Source: Bacillota bacterium (GTDB taxonomy: Bacteria; Bacillota_E; Sulfobacillia; Sulfobacillales; JAIMBI01). From it: a stretch of 55,513 nucleotides of DNA. The notes beneath the pieces were generated by a model that saw only the letters and a list, made by a program, of their open reading frames with translations, was not told the DNA's origin and did not search any database. The stretch's first letter is position 1, and each line of letters starts with the position of its first letter. Where the stretch lies: positions 1 through 55,513 of the forward strand of contig JAKARZ010000009.1 in assembly GCA_021828405.1 (NCBI GenBank). The letters run 5' to 3'. A program made the position numbers and the translations under genes. Of this stretch, positions 9,619 through 19,561 are shown in pieces.

Positions 9619-9912
9619 ATGCGAGTGAAGCGAGGCGACACCGTCCAGGTCATCACCGGCAAGGACCGGGGCAAGCGCGGGAAGATCGTCAAGAGCATGC
9701 CCAAGGAAGAGCGCGTGGTGGTGGAGAAAGTCGCCATGATCAAGCGGCACACCAAGGGGCAGGGGATTGTGACGCGGGAGGCCCCGATTCACGTCTCGAA
9801 CGTGATGATCGTATGCCGGCACTGCAAGAAACCGACGCGGGTGGGCATGACGTTCACGGCCGAGGGCAAGAAGCAGCGCACCTGCAAGCGGTGTGGCAAG
9901 GAGTTGGACTGA
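9619..9912 (+). CDS. rplX: 50S ribosomal protein L24, zinc-ribbon form
   Basis: L24 initiates 50S assembly. The 97-residue product has the KOW motif (GDTVQVITGKDRGKRGKIVK) and a C-terminal four-cysteine ribbon, C66-C69 and C89-C92, in CRHCKKPTRVG and CKRCGKELD, known in many Firmicutes. ATG 9619 follows AGGAGGGG. Confidence 0.96.
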   Translation: MRVKRGDTVQVITGKDRGKRGKIVKSMPKEERVVVEKVAMIKRHTKGQGIVTREAPIHVSNVMIVCRHCKKPTRVGMTFTAEGKKQRTCKRCGKELD

Positions 9913-9961
9913 CCAGCCCGACGAGGTGGCCGGGGACGGGTGACAGGAGGGAATCTGGGAC

Positions 9962-10513
9962 ATGGGCGTGGAATCGGCGCTGAAGGCGGCATACGACACG
10001 GACATCACGCCGGCACTGCAGGCGCGCTTTCACTACAAGAACGCCATGCAGGTGCCGCGTCTGGTGAAAGTCGTCATCAACATGGGCGTCGGGGATGCCA
10101 TCGGCAACCCCAAGCTGCTAGATGCCGCCGTGGCGGATCTCACCGCGATCGCCGGCCAGCGGCCGGTCGTCACGCGGGCCAAGAAGTCGGTGGCGTCGTT
10201 CAAGGTGCGCAAAGGCATGGCCATCGGGTGCAAGGTGACCCTGCGCGGCCAGCGGATGTACGACTTCGTGGAGCGACTGTTCTTCACGGCGCTGCCGCGC
10301 GTGCGGGACTTTCGCGGGGTGTCAACCTCTGGGTTGGATGGCCGGGGGAACTTCACCCTGGGGCTGAAGGAGCAGCTGATCTTTCCCGAGATCGACTACG
10401 ACAAGGTGGAGAAAGTTCGCGGGATGGACGTGACCATTGTGACGTCCGCCCGGACCGATGAGGAGGCCGAAGAGCTCCTGCGGCGTCTCGGGATGCCCTT
10501 TACGCAGAACTGA
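9962..10513 (+). CDS. rplE: 50S ribosomal protein L5
   Basis: L5 anchors 5S rRNA and contacts P-site tRNA. The 183-residue product has [69 protein letters not shown] and [17 protein letters not shown] 9962 is preceded by AGGAGGG. The length is normal. Confidence 0.97.
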   Translation: MGVESALKAAYDTDITPALQARFHYKNAMQVPRLVKVVINMGVGDAIGNPKLLDAAVADLTAIAGQRPVVTRAKKSVASFKVRKGMAIGCKVTLRGQRMYDFVERLFFTALPRVRDFRGVSTSGLDGRGNFTLGLKEQLIFPEIDYDKVEKVRGMDVTIVTSARTDEEAEELLRRLGMPFTQN

Positions 10514-10548
10514 GGGTCCTGGATAAGTGATTGCATAGGAGGAACAGA

Positions 10549-10734
10549 GTGGCAAAAAAGTCTCTGATTGCCAAGGCCAAGCGCACCCCGAAGTTCAAGG
10601 TGCGGGCGTATCATCGATGTCGCCTGTGCGGTCGGCCCCGCGGATACCTGCGCGACTTTGGGCTGTGCCGCCTGTGCTTTAGGGAATTGGCCCACCGCGG
10701 CGAGATTCCCGGCGTCAGAAAGGCGAGTTGGTGA
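10549..10734 (+). CDS. rpsN: 30S ribosomal protein S14, short zinc type
   Basis: S14 completes the 30S head. The 61-residue zinc form has [18 protein letters not shown] and two CxxC pairs (CRLCGRPRG and CRLCFRELA) that hold a zinc ion. GTG 10549 follows ATAGGAGGA by 6 bases and is preferred to an in-frame start 18 bases upstream. This type fits a Gram-positive or thermophile and not an enterobacterial S14 of about 100 residues. Confidence 0.95.
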   Translation: MAKKSLIAKAKRTPKFKVRAYHRCRLCGRPRGYLRDFGLCRLCFRELAHRGEIPGVRKASW

Positions 10735-11153
10735 TTGACATGCCAAGACGTGGAACGGTGGTCAACGACCCAATCGCCGACATGCTGACGCGGATTCGGA
10801 ACGCCAATACGGTGTACCGCGACTACGTAGATGTGCCGTCGTCCCGGGTCAAGAAGGCGGTCGCCCAGATCTTGAAGGCCGAAGGGTTCATTCGTGAGGT
10901 GGAGCTCTTGGCCAACGACCACCAGGGTACGCTGCGCTTGTATCTGAAGTACGGCGCCAAGCGCGAGCGGGTCATCACCGGACTTCGCCGCATTTCCAAG
11001 CCGGGGCTTCGGGTGTATGCGCCGCACGACGAGCTGCCACGGGTGCTCGGCGGACTCGGGATCGCGCTGGTGTCCACGTCGCATGGCATCATGACAGACC
11101 GGACGGCGCGGCAGCAGCACGTGGGCGGCGAGGTGCTGGCCTACATCTGGTAG
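10731..11153 (+). CDS. rpsH: 30S ribosomal protein S8
   Basis: S8 binds 16S helix 21 and in enterics represses the spc operon. The product contains [47 protein letters not shown] and [20 protein letters not shown]. The start is either GTG 10731, which overlaps the rpsN stop as GTGA with AAAGGCG just upstream, or ATG 10740; I use the GTG because of spacing. Length is 140 residues, slightly over the usual 132. Confidence 0.94.
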   Translation: MIDMPRRGTVVNDPIADMLTRIRNANTVYRDYVDVPSSRVKKAVAQILKAEGFIREVELLANDHQGTLRLYLKYGAKRERVITGLRRISKPGLRVYAPHDELPRVLGGLGIALVSTSHGIMTDRTARQQHVGGEVLAYIW

Positions 11154-11212
11154 TGTCTGGTCGTCGCGGCTTGGCGGGAGAGATCCGGTCGCGGACGGGA
11201 AGGAGCAAGAAC

Positions 11213-11758
11213 ATGTCACGGGTGGGAAAGCTGCCGATCGCCATCCCGGCCGGGGTGAGCATCAAGCTGGACGGGCGCACGGTGTCCGTCACGGGACCGG
11301 GTGGCGCGCTGGCCCGCACCCTGAACCCTGAGGTGGCGGTGGTGGTGGAGGCGAGTCAGGTGCTGGTCACGCCGGTGGGCGACCCCGAGGAAAAGCGGGT
11401 GCGCTCGCAGTGGGGCCTGTCGCGGTCGCTGGTGGCCAACATGGTCCAGGGCGTGTCGAGCGGATTTCACAAGACCCTGGAACTGTCGGGCGTCGGGTAC
11501 CGCGCCGCGCGCCAGGGAGCGGACCTCGTACTGACGGTGGGATTTTCGCACCCCGTGCGCATCACGCCTCCGGCCGGGCTGGAGGTGGAGGTGCCGTCGC
11601 CCACGGTGGTGGTGGTTAAGGGCCGCGACAAAGAGGCGGTGGGGGCGCTGGCCGCCCGCATTCGCTCGGTGCGCCCGCCGGAGCCGTACAAGGGCAAGGG
11701 GATCCGGTACCAGGGCGAGCGTGTCCGCCGCAAGGTGGGCAAAACCGGCAAGAAGTAG
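11213..11758 (+). CDS. rplF: 50S ribosomal protein L6
   Basis: L6 sits near the factor-binding site. ATG 11213 ([17 protein letters not shown]) has an AAGGAG site upstream; the open frame before it is not conserved. The 181-residue product shows the duplicated fold with [26 protein letters not shown] and the C-terminal signature [16 protein letters not shown]. Confidence 0.97.
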   Translation: MSRVGKLPIAIPAGVSIKLDGRTVSVTGPGGALARTLNPEVAVVVEASQVLVTPVGDPEEKRVRSQWGLSRSLVANMVQGVSSGFHKTLELSGVGYRAARQGADLVLTVGFSHPVRITPPAGLEVEVPSPTVVVVKGRDKEAVGALAARIRSVRPPEPYKGKGIRYQGERVRRKVGKTGKK

Positions 11759-11787
11759 CATCAAGAACGCAGCGAAGAGGGATAAAC

Positions 11788-12153
11788 GTGTACAAGCGCT
11801 TTGACAGGAACGCGGCTAGAAAGCGCCGCCATCTGCGAGTCCGCTCCAAGGTGGTGGGAACGCCGGTTCGTCCGCGCCTTAATGTCTTTCGTTCCAATCA
11901 GCATATTTACGCTCAGGTGATTGACGACGCTGCCGGCGTGACGATCGCCGCCGCCAGTACGCTGGATGCTGCCATCAAGGCCCTGGATGGCGGACTGACG
12001 GTGGCTAAGGCGGAAGCCGTGGGCCAGTTGGTCGGGGAGCGGGCCAAGGCTCGGGGCGTGGCTCAGGTGGTGTTCGACCGGGGTGGCTATTTGTATCACG
12101 GCCGCGTCAAAGCGGTGGCCGACGGTGCGCGCAAGGCAGGACTCGACTTTTAG
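11788..12153 (+). CDS. rplR: 50S ribosomal protein L18
   Basis: L18 binds 5S rRNA together with L5. GTG 11788 is behind AAGAGGGA. The 121-residue product has [34 protein letters not shown] and the end [25 protein letters not shown], all diagnostic. Confidence 0.96.
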   Translation: MYKRFDRNAARKRRHLRVRSKVVGTPVRPRLNVFRSNQHIYAQVIDDAAGVTIAAASTLDAAIKALDGGLTVAKAEAVGQLVGERAKARGVAQVVFDRGGYLYHGRVKAVADGARKAGLDF

Positions 12154-12171
12154 CTTAGACAAGGAGGTAGC

Positions 12172-12717
12172 ATGGCGAGACAGGACGGACCGCGGCGCGA
12201 CCGCGGAGAGCGGGCCGAGAACGAGTTCAAGGAGCGCGTGGTGTCCATCAATCGCGTGGCCAAGGTGGTCATGGGCGGCCGCCGCTTCAGCTTTAGCGTG
12301 GTGGTGGTCGTGGGGGACACCCAGGGCCGGGTGGGGGCGGGGCTCGGCAAGGCGGCCGAGATTCCGGAGGCGATTCGCAAGGGCATCGAAGACGCGAAGA
12401 AGCATTTGGTCACGGTTCCCCGGATCGGCAGCACCATCCCGCATCTGGTGGTGGGCGAGTTTGGGGCGGGCCGCGTCCTGCTGAAGCCAGCCGCACCAGG
12501 CACCGGGGTTATCGCCGGCGGCGCCGTGCGAGCCGTGGTGGAGATGGCCGGGATTGAGGACATTCTGTCCAAGTCTCTTGGGTCGAAGAACCCCAACAAC
12601 GTGGTGGGGGCGACAATGGAGGCGCTGAAGATGCTGAAGGACGCACGCGCCGTCGCACGTCTGCGGGGTAAGACGGTTCAGGAAGTGGGAGGGCGCCTGC
12701 ATGCCGAGTCGACTTAG
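12172..12717 (+). CDS. rpsE: 30S ribosomal protein S5
   Basis: S5 is important for decoding fidelity. The 181-residue product opens with a charged segment, then [46 protein letters not shown], and [37 protein letters not shown] 12172 follows AAGGAGG. The 3' end overlaps rpmD by 17 bases. Confidence 0.97.
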   Translation: MARQDGPRRDRGERAENEFKERVVSINRVAKVVMGGRRFSFSVVVVVGDTQGRVGAGLGKAAEIPEAIRKGIEDAKKHLVTVPRIGSTIPHLVVGEFGAGRVLLKPAAPGTGVIAGGAVRAVVEMAGIEDILSKSLGSKNPNNVVGATMEALKMLKDARAVARLRGKTVQEVGGRLHAEST

Positions 12718-12937
12718 AATTACGTTGGTGAAAAGCCCTATAGGCTACCACCATGAGCAGAAGGATACGGTGAAGGCGCTGGGCTTGGGCAAGATGTGGC
12801 GTACCGTGGAAAAGGACGACACGCCCGACATTCGCGGCATGGTGCACAAGGTGAGGCACCTGGTGTCCGTGGAGGCGGTCGACGCGGCGGCGGAGCCGGC
12901 CCAGCGCCCCCGGCACGAGAAGGGAGACTCGGCATGA
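12701..12937 (+). CDS. rpmD: 50S ribosomal protein L30 with C-terminal extension
   Basis: L30 is a small 50S protein. The core is [53 protein letters not shown], about 60 residues. A further 18-residue tail ([10 protein letters not shown] and beyond) is unusual; the family normally ends at the VSVE strand. ATG 12701 lies within rpsE behind GGGAGGG, and the stop overlaps rplO as ATGA. Confidence 0.93.
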   Translation: MPSRLRITLVKSPIGYHHEQKDTVKALGLGKMWRTVEKDDTPDIRGMVHKVRHLVSVEAVDAAAEPAQRPRHEKGDSA

Positions 12938-13371
12938 GATTGCATGATTTGAAAGCGACGCCCGGTTCTCGGGTGCGTCGCACCCGCCGCGGGCGGGGCT
13001 TGGGGTCTGGCTTGGGCAAGACCGCAGGCCGCGGGTCTAAGGGGCAGAATGCCCGCAGCGGCGGTGGGGTGCGCCCAGGCTTTGAGGGCGGCCAAATGCC
13101 CCTCATTCGGCGCCTGCCGATGCGGGGGTTCCAGAATCCCTTCCGGGTCGAATACGAGGTGGTGAATGTGGGCCAGTTGAACGTGTTTCCGGCCGGCACC
13201 GACGTGACCACGGATTTGCTGCGCGAGCGTCGGCTGGTGCGCCGCCCGCTGCCGGTGAAGATCCTGGGGGAGGGCGACATTGACCGCGCACTGGTGGTGC
13301 ACGCCCAGAAGTTCTCCGGAACGGCTCGGGAGAAGATTGAAGCGGCCCAAGGCCGCGCCGAGGTGGAATAA
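12934..13371 (+). CDS. rplO: 50S ribosomal protein L15
   Basis: L15 is a late 50S assembly protein. ATG 12934 shares ATGA with the rpmD stop. The 145-residue product has [13 protein letters not shown], the Gly/Arg-rich [44 protein letters not shown] and C-terminal [20 protein letters not shown]. Its TAA shares one base with the secY ATG. Confidence 0.96.
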   Translation: MRLHDLKATPGSRVRRTRRGRGLGSGLGKTAGRGSKGQNARSGGGVRPGFEGGQMPLIRRLPMRGFQNPFRVEYEVVNVGQLNVFPAGTDVTTDLLRERRLVRRPLPVKILGEGDIDRALVVHAQKFSGTAREKIEAAQGRAEVE

Positions 13372-14669
13372 TGGCCACCCGGCCCATGCCTGCCGCCGGG
13401 GTATTGCGTGCGCTGCGCCAGAGTCAATTGGGCCGGCGGCTCCTGGTGACGCTCCTGGCGCTGGTCGTATTTCGGCTGGGAGCGCACGTCGCCCTGCCGG
13501 GTGTGAATGCTTCGGTCATTCAGACGCTGTTCAACAGCAACACGACGATTTTTGCCCTGTTGAACCTGTTCTCGGGAGGCGCCACGGCCACGCTGTCGCT
13601 GTTTGCGCTGAGCATCATCCCGTATATCGACGCGTCCATCATCATGCAACTGATGACGGTCGTGATTCCCAAGGTGGAAGAGTGGTCCAAAGAAGGTGAG
13701 GAGGGCCAGCGCCAAATTACCCTGTATACCCGGTGGGGTACACTGGTGCTGGGCATCCTGCAGTCAGCCGGCGTGGCATATTATCTCTCCCACTACAGTT
13801 CCGGAGGGGTGCCGGCCTTTGCGCATCCCGGGCTGGGCGATCCCGTGCTAACCGCGGCGCTGCTGACGGTGGGCACCCTGATCCTGATGTGGATTGGGGA
13901 GCAAATCACCGACAAGGGCATCGGCAACGGCATTTCGCTGCTTGTGTTTTTCGGCATCATTTCGCGCCTGCCGTACACCGTGAGCCAGGTGCGGGCCTAT
14001 TTGTCCGCCGGCGTAACGCCCGCGGTCGTGATTGTGCTGTTCCTCGTGGCTGCGGTCGTCATCACCGGCGGCGTCATCTTCATCAGCGAAGGGTACCGGC
14101 GGATCACCATCCAATATCCCAAACGCGTCGTGGGGCGCCGCATGTACCAGGGCGGCAGTACCCATCTGCCCATCCGGGTGAACCAGGCCGGGGTGATTCC
14201 CGTCATCTTCGCCATCTCGCTGCTGTTTCTTCCGACGACCGTCGGGCAGTTTGTCAACAAGTCGTGGCTAACCTTTTTGCAGACGAACTTTAACTTTGTC
14301 TCGGCCCCGTATATTCTCGTGGAATTTCTCCTGGTCATGGTGTTCACATTTTTTTACACCCAGGTTATGTTCAAGCCAGATGACGTGGCGGACAACCTGA
14401 AGAAGGCGGGCGGGTTCATTCCCGGCATTCGCCCGGGCAAGGCAACGGCCGAGTACCTGGCGCGGATCAGCTTTCGCCTCACGTGGGTGGGCGCCCTGTT
14501 CCTGGCCACCTTGTCGGTGATGCCGAGCTTCGTCACGATGGTCATTCCGGTGCAGTCGCTGTATTTCGGCGGCACCTCGCTGTTGATCATCGTGATGGTG
14601 TCCCTGGATACGTTGAAGCAGATGCGCTCGCATCTCTTGATGCAGAACTACAGGGGGTTCATGGGATGA
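13371..14669 (+). CDS. secY: Protein translocase subunit SecY
   Basis: SecY forms the membrane channel for Sec-dependent export. The 432-residue protein shows ten hydrophobic segments; hallmarks are LFSGGATATLSLFALSIIPY, the cytoplasmic loop with GYRRITIQYPKR and RMYQGGSTHLPIRVNQAGVIPVIFA, and the C-terminal TLKQMRSHLLMQNYRGFMG. It is coupled to rplO (one-base overlap) and adk (ATGA), the classic spc arrangement. Confidence 0.98.
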   Translation: MATRPMPAAGVLRALRQSQLGRRLLVTLLALVVFRLGAHVALPGVNASVIQTLFNSNTTIFALLNLFSGGATATLSLFALSIIPYIDASIIMQLMTVVIPKVEEWSKEGEEGQRQITLYTRWGTLVLGILQSAGVAYYLSHYSSGGVPAFAHPGLGDPVLTAALLTVGTLILMWIGEQITDKGIGNGISLLVFFGIISRLPYTVSQVRAYLSAGVTPAVVIVLFLVAAVVITGGVIFISEGYRRITIQYPKRVVGRRMYQGGSTHLPIRVNQAGVIPVIFAISLLFLPTTVGQFVNKSWLTFLQTNFNFVSAPYILVEFLLVMVFTFFYTQVMFKPDDVADNLKKAGGFIPGIRPGKATAEYLARISFRLTWVGALFLATLSVMPSFVTMVIPVQSLYFGGTSLLIIVMVSLDTLKQMRSHLLMQNYRGFMG

Positions 14670-15325
14670 GCACTAACAGGCAGGTGGTGATCTTGGGTCC
14701 GCCGGGCGCCGGCAAGGGCACGCAGGCCGTGCGGCTGGCGGCGTGGTTGGGGGTGGCGCATGTGTCCACCGGGGACTTGTTTCGCCATCATGTGGGGAAC
14801 CGCACGCCGCTGGGCCGTGAGGCCGATGCGTACATGCGCCGCGGAGACCTCGTGCCCGATGGGGTGACGCTCTCGATGGTGGCGGACCGGCTCGCGCAGC
14901 GCGACGCGGCAGAGGGCGCCGTCTTTGACGGGTTTCCCCGCAGCGTGGCCCAGGCCAGGGCGCTGGACGAGCAGTTGGCGGCGGCCGGTCAGCGACTGGA
15001 CGCCGCTCTGGTGCTGGAGGTGCCGCGCGAGATCCTGGTGGCGCGCCTCACGGGGCGCCGGTTCTGTCCCCAGTGCCAGGCGACGTATCACATCGAATGG
15101 AGCCCGCCCGCGGTCGCGGACCGGTGCGACCGCTGCGGTGCGAGCCTGCAGCGGCGCCAAGACGACGCCGAGGCCACCGTCGCGCATCGCCTCACGGTGT
15201 ACGAGACGGAGACCTTCCCCTTGGAGGCGTTTTATGCCGCCGACGGTCGGCTCTTGCGGGTGGACGGCGTGGGCTCGGTGGACGCGGTGGCGGCTCGCCT
15301 GGAGGAGGCGCTGGGCCGTGATTGA
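14666..15325 (+). CDS. adk: Adenylate kinase, zinc-lid form
   Basis: Interconverts ATP + AMP and 2 ADP. I start at ATG 14666, overlapping the secY stop; the upstream open frame shadows secY. The 219-residue enzyme has the P-loop GPPGAGKGT (11-19), STGDLFR, FDGFPRS and a long lid carrying four cysteines (C134, C137, C154, C157) that bind zinc in Gram-positive adenylate kinases. It overlaps map by 8 bases. Confidence 0.97.
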   Translation: MSTNRQVVILGPPGAGKGTQAVRLAAWLGVAHVSTGDLFRHHVGNRTPLGREADAYMRRGDLVPDGVTLSMVADRLAQRDAAEGAVFDGFPRSVAQARALDEQLAAAGQRLDAALVLEVPREILVARLTGRRFCPQCQATYHIEWSPPAVADRCDRCGASLQRRQDDAEATVAHRLTVYETETFPLEAFYAADGRLLRVDGVGSVDAVAARLEEALGRD

Positions 15326-16124
15326 GTTGAAGTCGCCCTCCGAGCGGGATGGGCTGGTGGAGGCGGGCCGGATTGTGGCCGAGGTGCTGCGCCTGCTCCA
15401 GGCAGCGGTGCGGCCGGGGCTGGCCACCCGGGAGCTGGACCGCCTGGCCGAGGCCGAGATTCGGCGCCGCGGCGCCGAGCCGGTGTTCAAAGGGTACCAG
15501 GCTCACCCGAGTCAACCCGCCTATCCGGCCAGCGTGTGCGTGTCGGTGAACGACGAGGTGGTGCACGGAATTCCCGGCAGCCGCCGCCTCAACCCGGGAG
15601 ATCTCGTGAGCCTGGACCTCGGCGCTCGCATCCAGGGCATGGTCGGAGACGCCGCCGTGTCGGTGTTTTGTGAGGCACCGCCCAGTGAGACCGCGGCGCG
15701 GCTCCTGGAGGTCACCGCCCGCTCCCTGGCGGCCGGCATCGCCGCTGCCGTGGTGGGCGCCCACATCGGGGACATTGGGGCGGCGGTGTCGGCGGTCGTG
15801 GACCCCGAGGGATTCGGGGTCGTGCGGGACTTCGTCGGCCATGGCGTCGGGCGCGCCATGCACGAAGATCCACAGGTGCCGAACTACGGGGTGGCGGGCC
15901 GCGGCCCGCTCATCAAGAATGGGATGGCGCTGGCCATTGAGCCAATGGTCAACGCCGGGGACTGGCACGTCGTGGTGCGGGATGACGGCTGGACGGTGGT
16001 GACGGCCGATCAAAGTTTGTCGTGCCACTTCGAGCACAGCGTGTTCATCGAGGAGTCCGGAACCCGCGTGCTGACACAACTAGCCGAAAGCGGGTCAAAC
16101 GCGGTACAATCAGCGAATGGGTAG
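15318..16124 (+). CDS. map: Methionine aminopeptidase type I
   Basis: Removes the N-terminal Met from nascent proteins. GTG 15318 overlaps the end of adk. The 268-residue protein has the pita-bread fold motifs in order: SVNDEVVHGIP, DLVSLDLGA, GDAAVSVF, FVGHGVGRAMHEDPQVPNYG, ALAIEPM and FEHSVFIEE, which supply the two-metal ligands. The C-terminal 15 residues (ESGSNAVQSANG) are non-conserved. Confidence 0.96.
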   Translation: MIELKSPSERDGLVEAGRIVAEVLRLLQAAVRPGLATRELDRLAEAEIRRRGAEPVFKGYQAHPSQPAYPASVCVSVNDEVVHGIPGSRRLNPGDLVSLDLGARIQGMVGDAAVSVFCEAPPSETAARLLEVTARSLAAGIAAAVVGAHIGDIGAAVSAVVDPEGFGVVRDFVGHGVGRAMHEDPQVPNYGVAGRGPLIKNGMALAIEPMVNAGDWHVVVRDDGWTVVTADQSLSCHFEHSVFIEESGTRVLTQLAESGSNAVQSANG

Positions 16125-16220
16125 CGCCCGCCGTGGCGCCGCGCGTGGCTGGTTCAAACATGCCGAGCGAGGGCATATTTGGCAGAGCGGCAGATTAGCG
16201 ACGCGGAAGGGGGGACGAGG

Positions 16221-16439
16221 TTGGGAAAGGACGATTCCATCGAAGTGGAGGGCACCGTGATCGAGCCGCTGCCCAACGCGATGTTTCGCGTGGAGCTGGC
16301 CAACGGCCACAAGGTGCTGGCCCATGTGTCGGGCAAGATTCGGATGCATTTTATCCGCATTTTGGCGGGCGACAAGGTGACGGTCCAGCTGTCACCGTAC
16401 GATTTGACGCGGGGCCGCATCACCTATCGGTTCAAGTAG
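16221..16439 (+). CDS. infA: Translation initiation factor IF-1
   Basis: IF-1 occupies the A site during initiation. I choose TTG 16221, nine bases after AAGGGGGG, because the protein then begins [13 protein letters not shown] as IF-1 does; the open frame extends 14 codons upstream without conservation. The 72-residue OB fold has [27 protein letters not shown] and ends [12 protein letters not shown] hairpin (CGGCCG, loop AGAGG, CGGCCG; 16442-16458) follows the stop. Confidence 0.95.
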   Translation: MGKDDSIEVEGTVIEPLPNAMFRVELANGHKVLAHVSGKIRMHFIRILAGDKVTVQLSPYDLTRGRITYRFK

Positions 16440-16498
16440 GACGGCCGAGAGGCGGCCGCCGCATCACTCCGGCTGGGCGGGAGAAAGGAGGGCGGATC

Positions 16499-16612
16499 AT
16501 GAAGGTCCGAGCATCAGTGAAGCCGATGTGCGAGAAGTGCAAAGTGCTGAAGCGGCACGGGCGGGTGATCGTGATTTGTCCGAACCCGAAGCACAAGCAG
16601 GCCCAAGGCTAG
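16499..16612 (+). CDS. rpmJ: 50S ribosomal protein L36
   Basis: A 37-residue zinc-knuckle protein translated from ATG 16499, behind AAAGGAGGG. It reads [18 protein letters not shown] followed by [18 protein letters not shown], with the family Cys-Cys-Cys-His ligand set (CxxC, then C and H). It lies between infA and rpsM, its usual place. Confidence 0.96.
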   Translation: MKVRASVKPMCEKCKVLKRHGRVIVICPNPKHKQAQG

Positions 16613-16648
16613 CAGCCGCGGAGCACCGACAGGCAAAGGGGAGAGAAC

Positions 16649-17017
16649 ATGGCCCGGATTGCAGGAATTGATCTGCCGCGCGACAAGCGGATCGAGGCGG
16701 CGCTGCCTTATATCTACGGAATTGGATGGTCCAACGGCCGGAAGATCCTTGAGGCCGCGGGCGTCGACCCCAACACGCGGGTGCGCGACCTGACCGAGGA
16801 TGAGGAGCGACGGTTGCGTGAGCAGACCGAAGCGTACCGCGTGGAGGGGGATCTGCGCCGCGAGGTGCAGCTCTCGGTGAAGCGGCTCCAAGACATCGGA
16901 AGCTATCGGGGCATTCGCCACCGCCGCCGGCTACCGGTTCGAGGCCAGCGTACCAAAACCAATGCGCGGACGCGCAAGGGACCGAAGCGCACCGTGGGTG
17001 TGCGGCGCAAGCGCTGA
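16649..17017 (+). CDS. rpsM: 30S ribosomal protein S13
   Basis: S13 bridges the subunits and contacts P-site tRNA. The 122-residue product has [26 protein letters not shown], the [11 protein letters not shown] helix, [29 protein letters not shown] and a basic C-terminal tail. ATG 16649 follows AAAGGGGAG. Confidence 0.97.
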   Translation: MARIAGIDLPRDKRIEAALPYIYGIGWSNGRKILEAAGVDPNTRVRDLTEDEERRLREQTEAYRVEGDLRREVQLSVKRLQDIGSYRGIRHRRRLPVRGQRTKTNARTRKGPKRTVGVRRKR

Positions 17018-17064
17018 GCCGCCGCCGCGAGTCCGCTACTGAAGTTTACCGGAGGAGGAATCCG

Positions 17065-17457
17065 ATGCCGATTCGCCGGTCCAACAAAACCAAGCGGCGC
17101 GATCGCCGCCACATTGAGCGCGGCGTCGCGCACATCCGATCGACTTTTAACAACACCATCGTGACCATTGCAGATCCTCAGGGCAACGCGCTCTCGTGGG
17201 CGTCGTCGGGACAAGCCGGATTCAAGGGGTCCCGCAAGAGCACGCCGTTCGCCGCCCAGCTGGCGGCCGAAGCCGCCGCCCGGGGTGCCATGGAGTACGG
17301 GCTGCGCGAAGTGGAAGTATTTGTGAAAGGCCCGGGCGCTGGTCGCGAAGCCGCCATTCGCTCGCTGCAGGCCGCCGGGCTGGAGGTCAGCATGATCAAG
17401 GACGTCACCCCGATTCCGCACAACGGATGTCGACCGCCCAAGCGGCGCCGCGTCTAA
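17065..17457 (+). CDS. rpsK: 30S ribosomal protein S11
   Basis: S11 lies on the platform near the mRNA exit. The 130-residue product has [68 protein letters not shown] and ends [18 protein letters not shown], the canonical S11 C-terminus. ATG 17065 is preceded by GGAGGAGG. Confidence 0.97.
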   Translation: MPIRRSNKTKRRDRRHIERGVAHIRSTFNNTIVTIADPQGNALSWASSGQAGFKGSRKSTPFAAQLAAEAAARGAMEYGLREVEVFVKGPGAGREAAIRSLQAAGLEVSMIKDVTPIPHNGCRPPKRRRV

Positions 17458-17525
17458 GACGTCAAACAGTCCCAGGCGAACGATGCGCAGATGAGCACCA
17501 TTCGAAAGGTGCGAAGGAGGAGAGC

Positions 17526-18158
17526 ATGGCCCGTTACACAGGACCTGTGTGCAAGCTTTGCCGGCGAGAAGGCACGAAGCTGTTTCTCAAGGGCGACAAG
17601 TGTTTTACGGAAAAGTGCCCGGTGGTGCGCCGCCCCTTTCCGCCGGGTCAGCATGGCCAAGGGCGCCGCGCCAAGATGTCGGAGTATGGCGTGCAGCTTC
17701 GCGAGAAGCAAAAGGTGCGCCGCACCTACGGCGTGATGGAGGGACCGTTCCGCCGATATTTCCGCGTGGCGAGCCGCAAGCGCGGCGTGACGGGCGCCAC
17801 GTTGCTGCAACTGCTCGAGCGGCGGCTGGACAACGTGGTGTATCGCATGGGCCTGGCAGCCTCGCGGCCGGAGGCGCGTCAGCTGGTGCGGCATGGACAC
17901 TTCGAGGTCAATGGCCACAAGGTGGACATTCCCTCGTATCAGACGCGCCCGGAGGACATGATTGCCGTGCGGGCGTCAAGCAAGCCGAAGTCGCGCTTTC
18001 CCATCATCAAGGAAACCGCTCCCCGGGGCGTGCCACCCTGGCTGGAAGTCGATGCGCCTGAGCTGAAAGGCAAGGTGTTGCGCCTGCCCACCCGTGAAGA
18101 GGTGGAAGTGCCGGTCCAGGAGCGTCTCATCGTGGAGTGGTACTCACGGCGCGGATAG
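17526..18158 (+). CDS. rpsD: 30S ribosomal protein S4, zinc form
   Basis: S4 nucleates the 30S body. ATG 17526 ([16 protein letters not shown]) is preceded by AAGGAGGAG. The 210-residue protein has four N-terminal cysteines (CKLC and CFTEKC), the [11 protein letters not shown] motif, the S4 RNA-binding domain with [27 protein letters not shown], and the family end VEWYSR. Confidence 0.97.
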   Translation: MARYTGPVCKLCRREGTKLFLKGDKCFTEKCPVVRRPFPPGQHGQGRRAKMSEYGVQLREKQKVRRTYGVMEGPFRRYFRVASRKRGVTGATLLQLLERRLDNVVYRMGLAASRPEARQLVRHGHFEVNGHKVDIPSYQTRPEDMIAVRASSKPKSRFPIIKETAPRGVPPWLEVDAPELKGKVLRLPTREEVEVPVQERLIVEWYSRRG

Positions 18159-18228
18159 CCGCCTCGGTTAGCGCTCGGGGTGGTCGGGGTGGAAGGAAGA
18201 AGGGGGGCAAGGCCCTTTGGGGCTGGCC

Positions 18229-19182
18229 ATGACCGAGATTGAAAAGCAGCGGCCGGACATTCGCCGGGTCGACAACCAGGAGCAGTTTCCGTACGGGCAG
18301 TTTCATGTCGAGCCGTTGGAGCGGGGCTACGGCATCACGCTGGGCAATGCGCTGCGCCGCGTGTTGCTGTCGTCCCTGCCCGGTAGCGCGGTGACCTCCA
18401 TTCGCATCGAGGGAGTGCTGCACGAATTTTCCACGATCCCCGGTGTGGTCGAGGACGTGACGGAGATTGTGCTGAACATCAAGCAGCTGGCGCTGCGGAT
18501 GTACGGCGACGAGCCGCGCCTCGTGCGGGTGGATGTGACCGGCCCGGCAACCGTCACGGCGGCCGACATTGTGAGCGACGCGGACGTCGAGGTGGTGAAC
18601 GGTCGGCATGTGCTGGCGCACATCGACGAGGGCGGCCGGCTATCCATGGAAATGACTGTGGAGCGGGGCCGCGGCTACGCACCGGCCGAAAAGAACAAGA
18701 AGGTGGACCAAGCGTTAGGCGTGGTGCCCGTCGACGCGCTGTTCAGCCCCGTGCGGCGCGTGAACTGGCATGTGGAAAACACACGCGTCGGACACATCAC
18801 CGACTATGACCGCCTGTCGCTCGAGGTGTGGACCGACGGGACCATGAGTCCCGAGGAAGCCGTGTCGGTGGGAGCCAAAATCCTGGCGGACCATCTGCGC
18901 CTGTTCGTCAATCTGTCGGACGCCGGTGGCGGCGTGGAACTCGGAATGGGCCGTGACGAGGACCGACGCGACCGCTTGATGGAAATGCCCATCGACGAGC
19001 TGGACCTGTCGGTGCGGTCGTTCAACTGCCTGAAGCGGGCCGGCATCAACACCGTTCGCGAGCTGACCAACAAGACGGACGAAGACATGATGAAGGTGCG
19101 CAACCTGGGCAAGAAATCCTTGGAAGAGGTCAAGGAAAAGCTTGGGCACCTGGGCCTGGGGCTCCGGCCCTCGGACGAGTAG
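18229..19182 (+). CDS. rpoA: RNA polymerase alpha subunit
   Basis: Alpha forms the dimer on which RNA polymerase assembles. The 317-residue product has the N-terminal domain ([25 protein letters not shown]) and the C-terminal domain ([36 protein letters not shown]) that binds UP elements. I use ATG 18229; TTG 18217 four codons upstream has better spacing to a G-rich site and cannot be excluded. It sits between rpsD and rplQ. Confidence 0.96.
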   Translation: MTEIEKQRPDIRRVDNQEQFPYGQFHVEPLERGYGITLGNALRRVLLSSLPGSAVTSIRIEGVLHEFSTIPGVVEDVTEIVLNIKQLALRMYGDEPRLVRVDVTGPATVTAADIVSDADVEVVNGRHVLAHIDEGGRLSMEMTVERGRGYAPAEKNKKVDQALGVVPVDALFSPVRRVNWHVENTRVGHITDYDRLSLEVWTDGTMSPEEAVSVGAKILADHLRLFVNLSDAGGGVELGMGRDEDRRDRLMEMPIDELDLSVRSFNCLKRAGINTVRELTNKTDEDMMKVRNLGKKSLEEVKEKLGHLGLGLRPSDE

Positions 19183-19217
19183 GCGCGCAACGAAACGAAG
19201 ACGAAGGAGACATCCCT

Positions 19218-19559
19218 GTGGCAAGCTTTCGGAAACTGGGCAAACCGGCAGATCAGCGGCGGGCGCTCCTGCGCGGGCTGGTGACGTCGCTCCTCCGGCA
19301 TGGCCGCATTCAAACCACGGTGCCGCGGGCCAAGGAGGCGCGGGTGATGGCCGAACGCATGATCACGTTGGCCAAGCGAGGTGACCTGCACGCCCGCCGA
19401 CAGGCGTTGGCGTATGTGCTGGATCCTGACGTGGTGCGTGATTTGTTTCAGACGATCGGGCCCCGCTACCAGGAGCGCCAGGGCGGGTACACCCGCATCT
19501 TGCGCGTGGGAGTGCGCCAGGGGGATGCCGCCCCGATGGCGATCTTGGAACTGGTCTAA
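19218..19559 (+). CDS. rplQ: 50S ribosomal protein L17
   Basis: L17 surrounds the tunnel exit. GTG 19218 follows AAGGAG. The 113-residue product has [49 protein letters not shown] and the end of the fold [25 protein letters not shown]. Last gene of the alpha block, two bases ahead of ecfA1. Confidence 0.97.
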   Translation: MASFRKLGKPADQRRALLRGLVTSLLRHGRIQTTVPRAKEARVMAERMITLAKRGDLHARRQALAYVLDPDVVRDLFQTIGPRYQERQGGYTRILRVGVRQGDAAPMAILELV

Positions 19560-19561
19560 GC

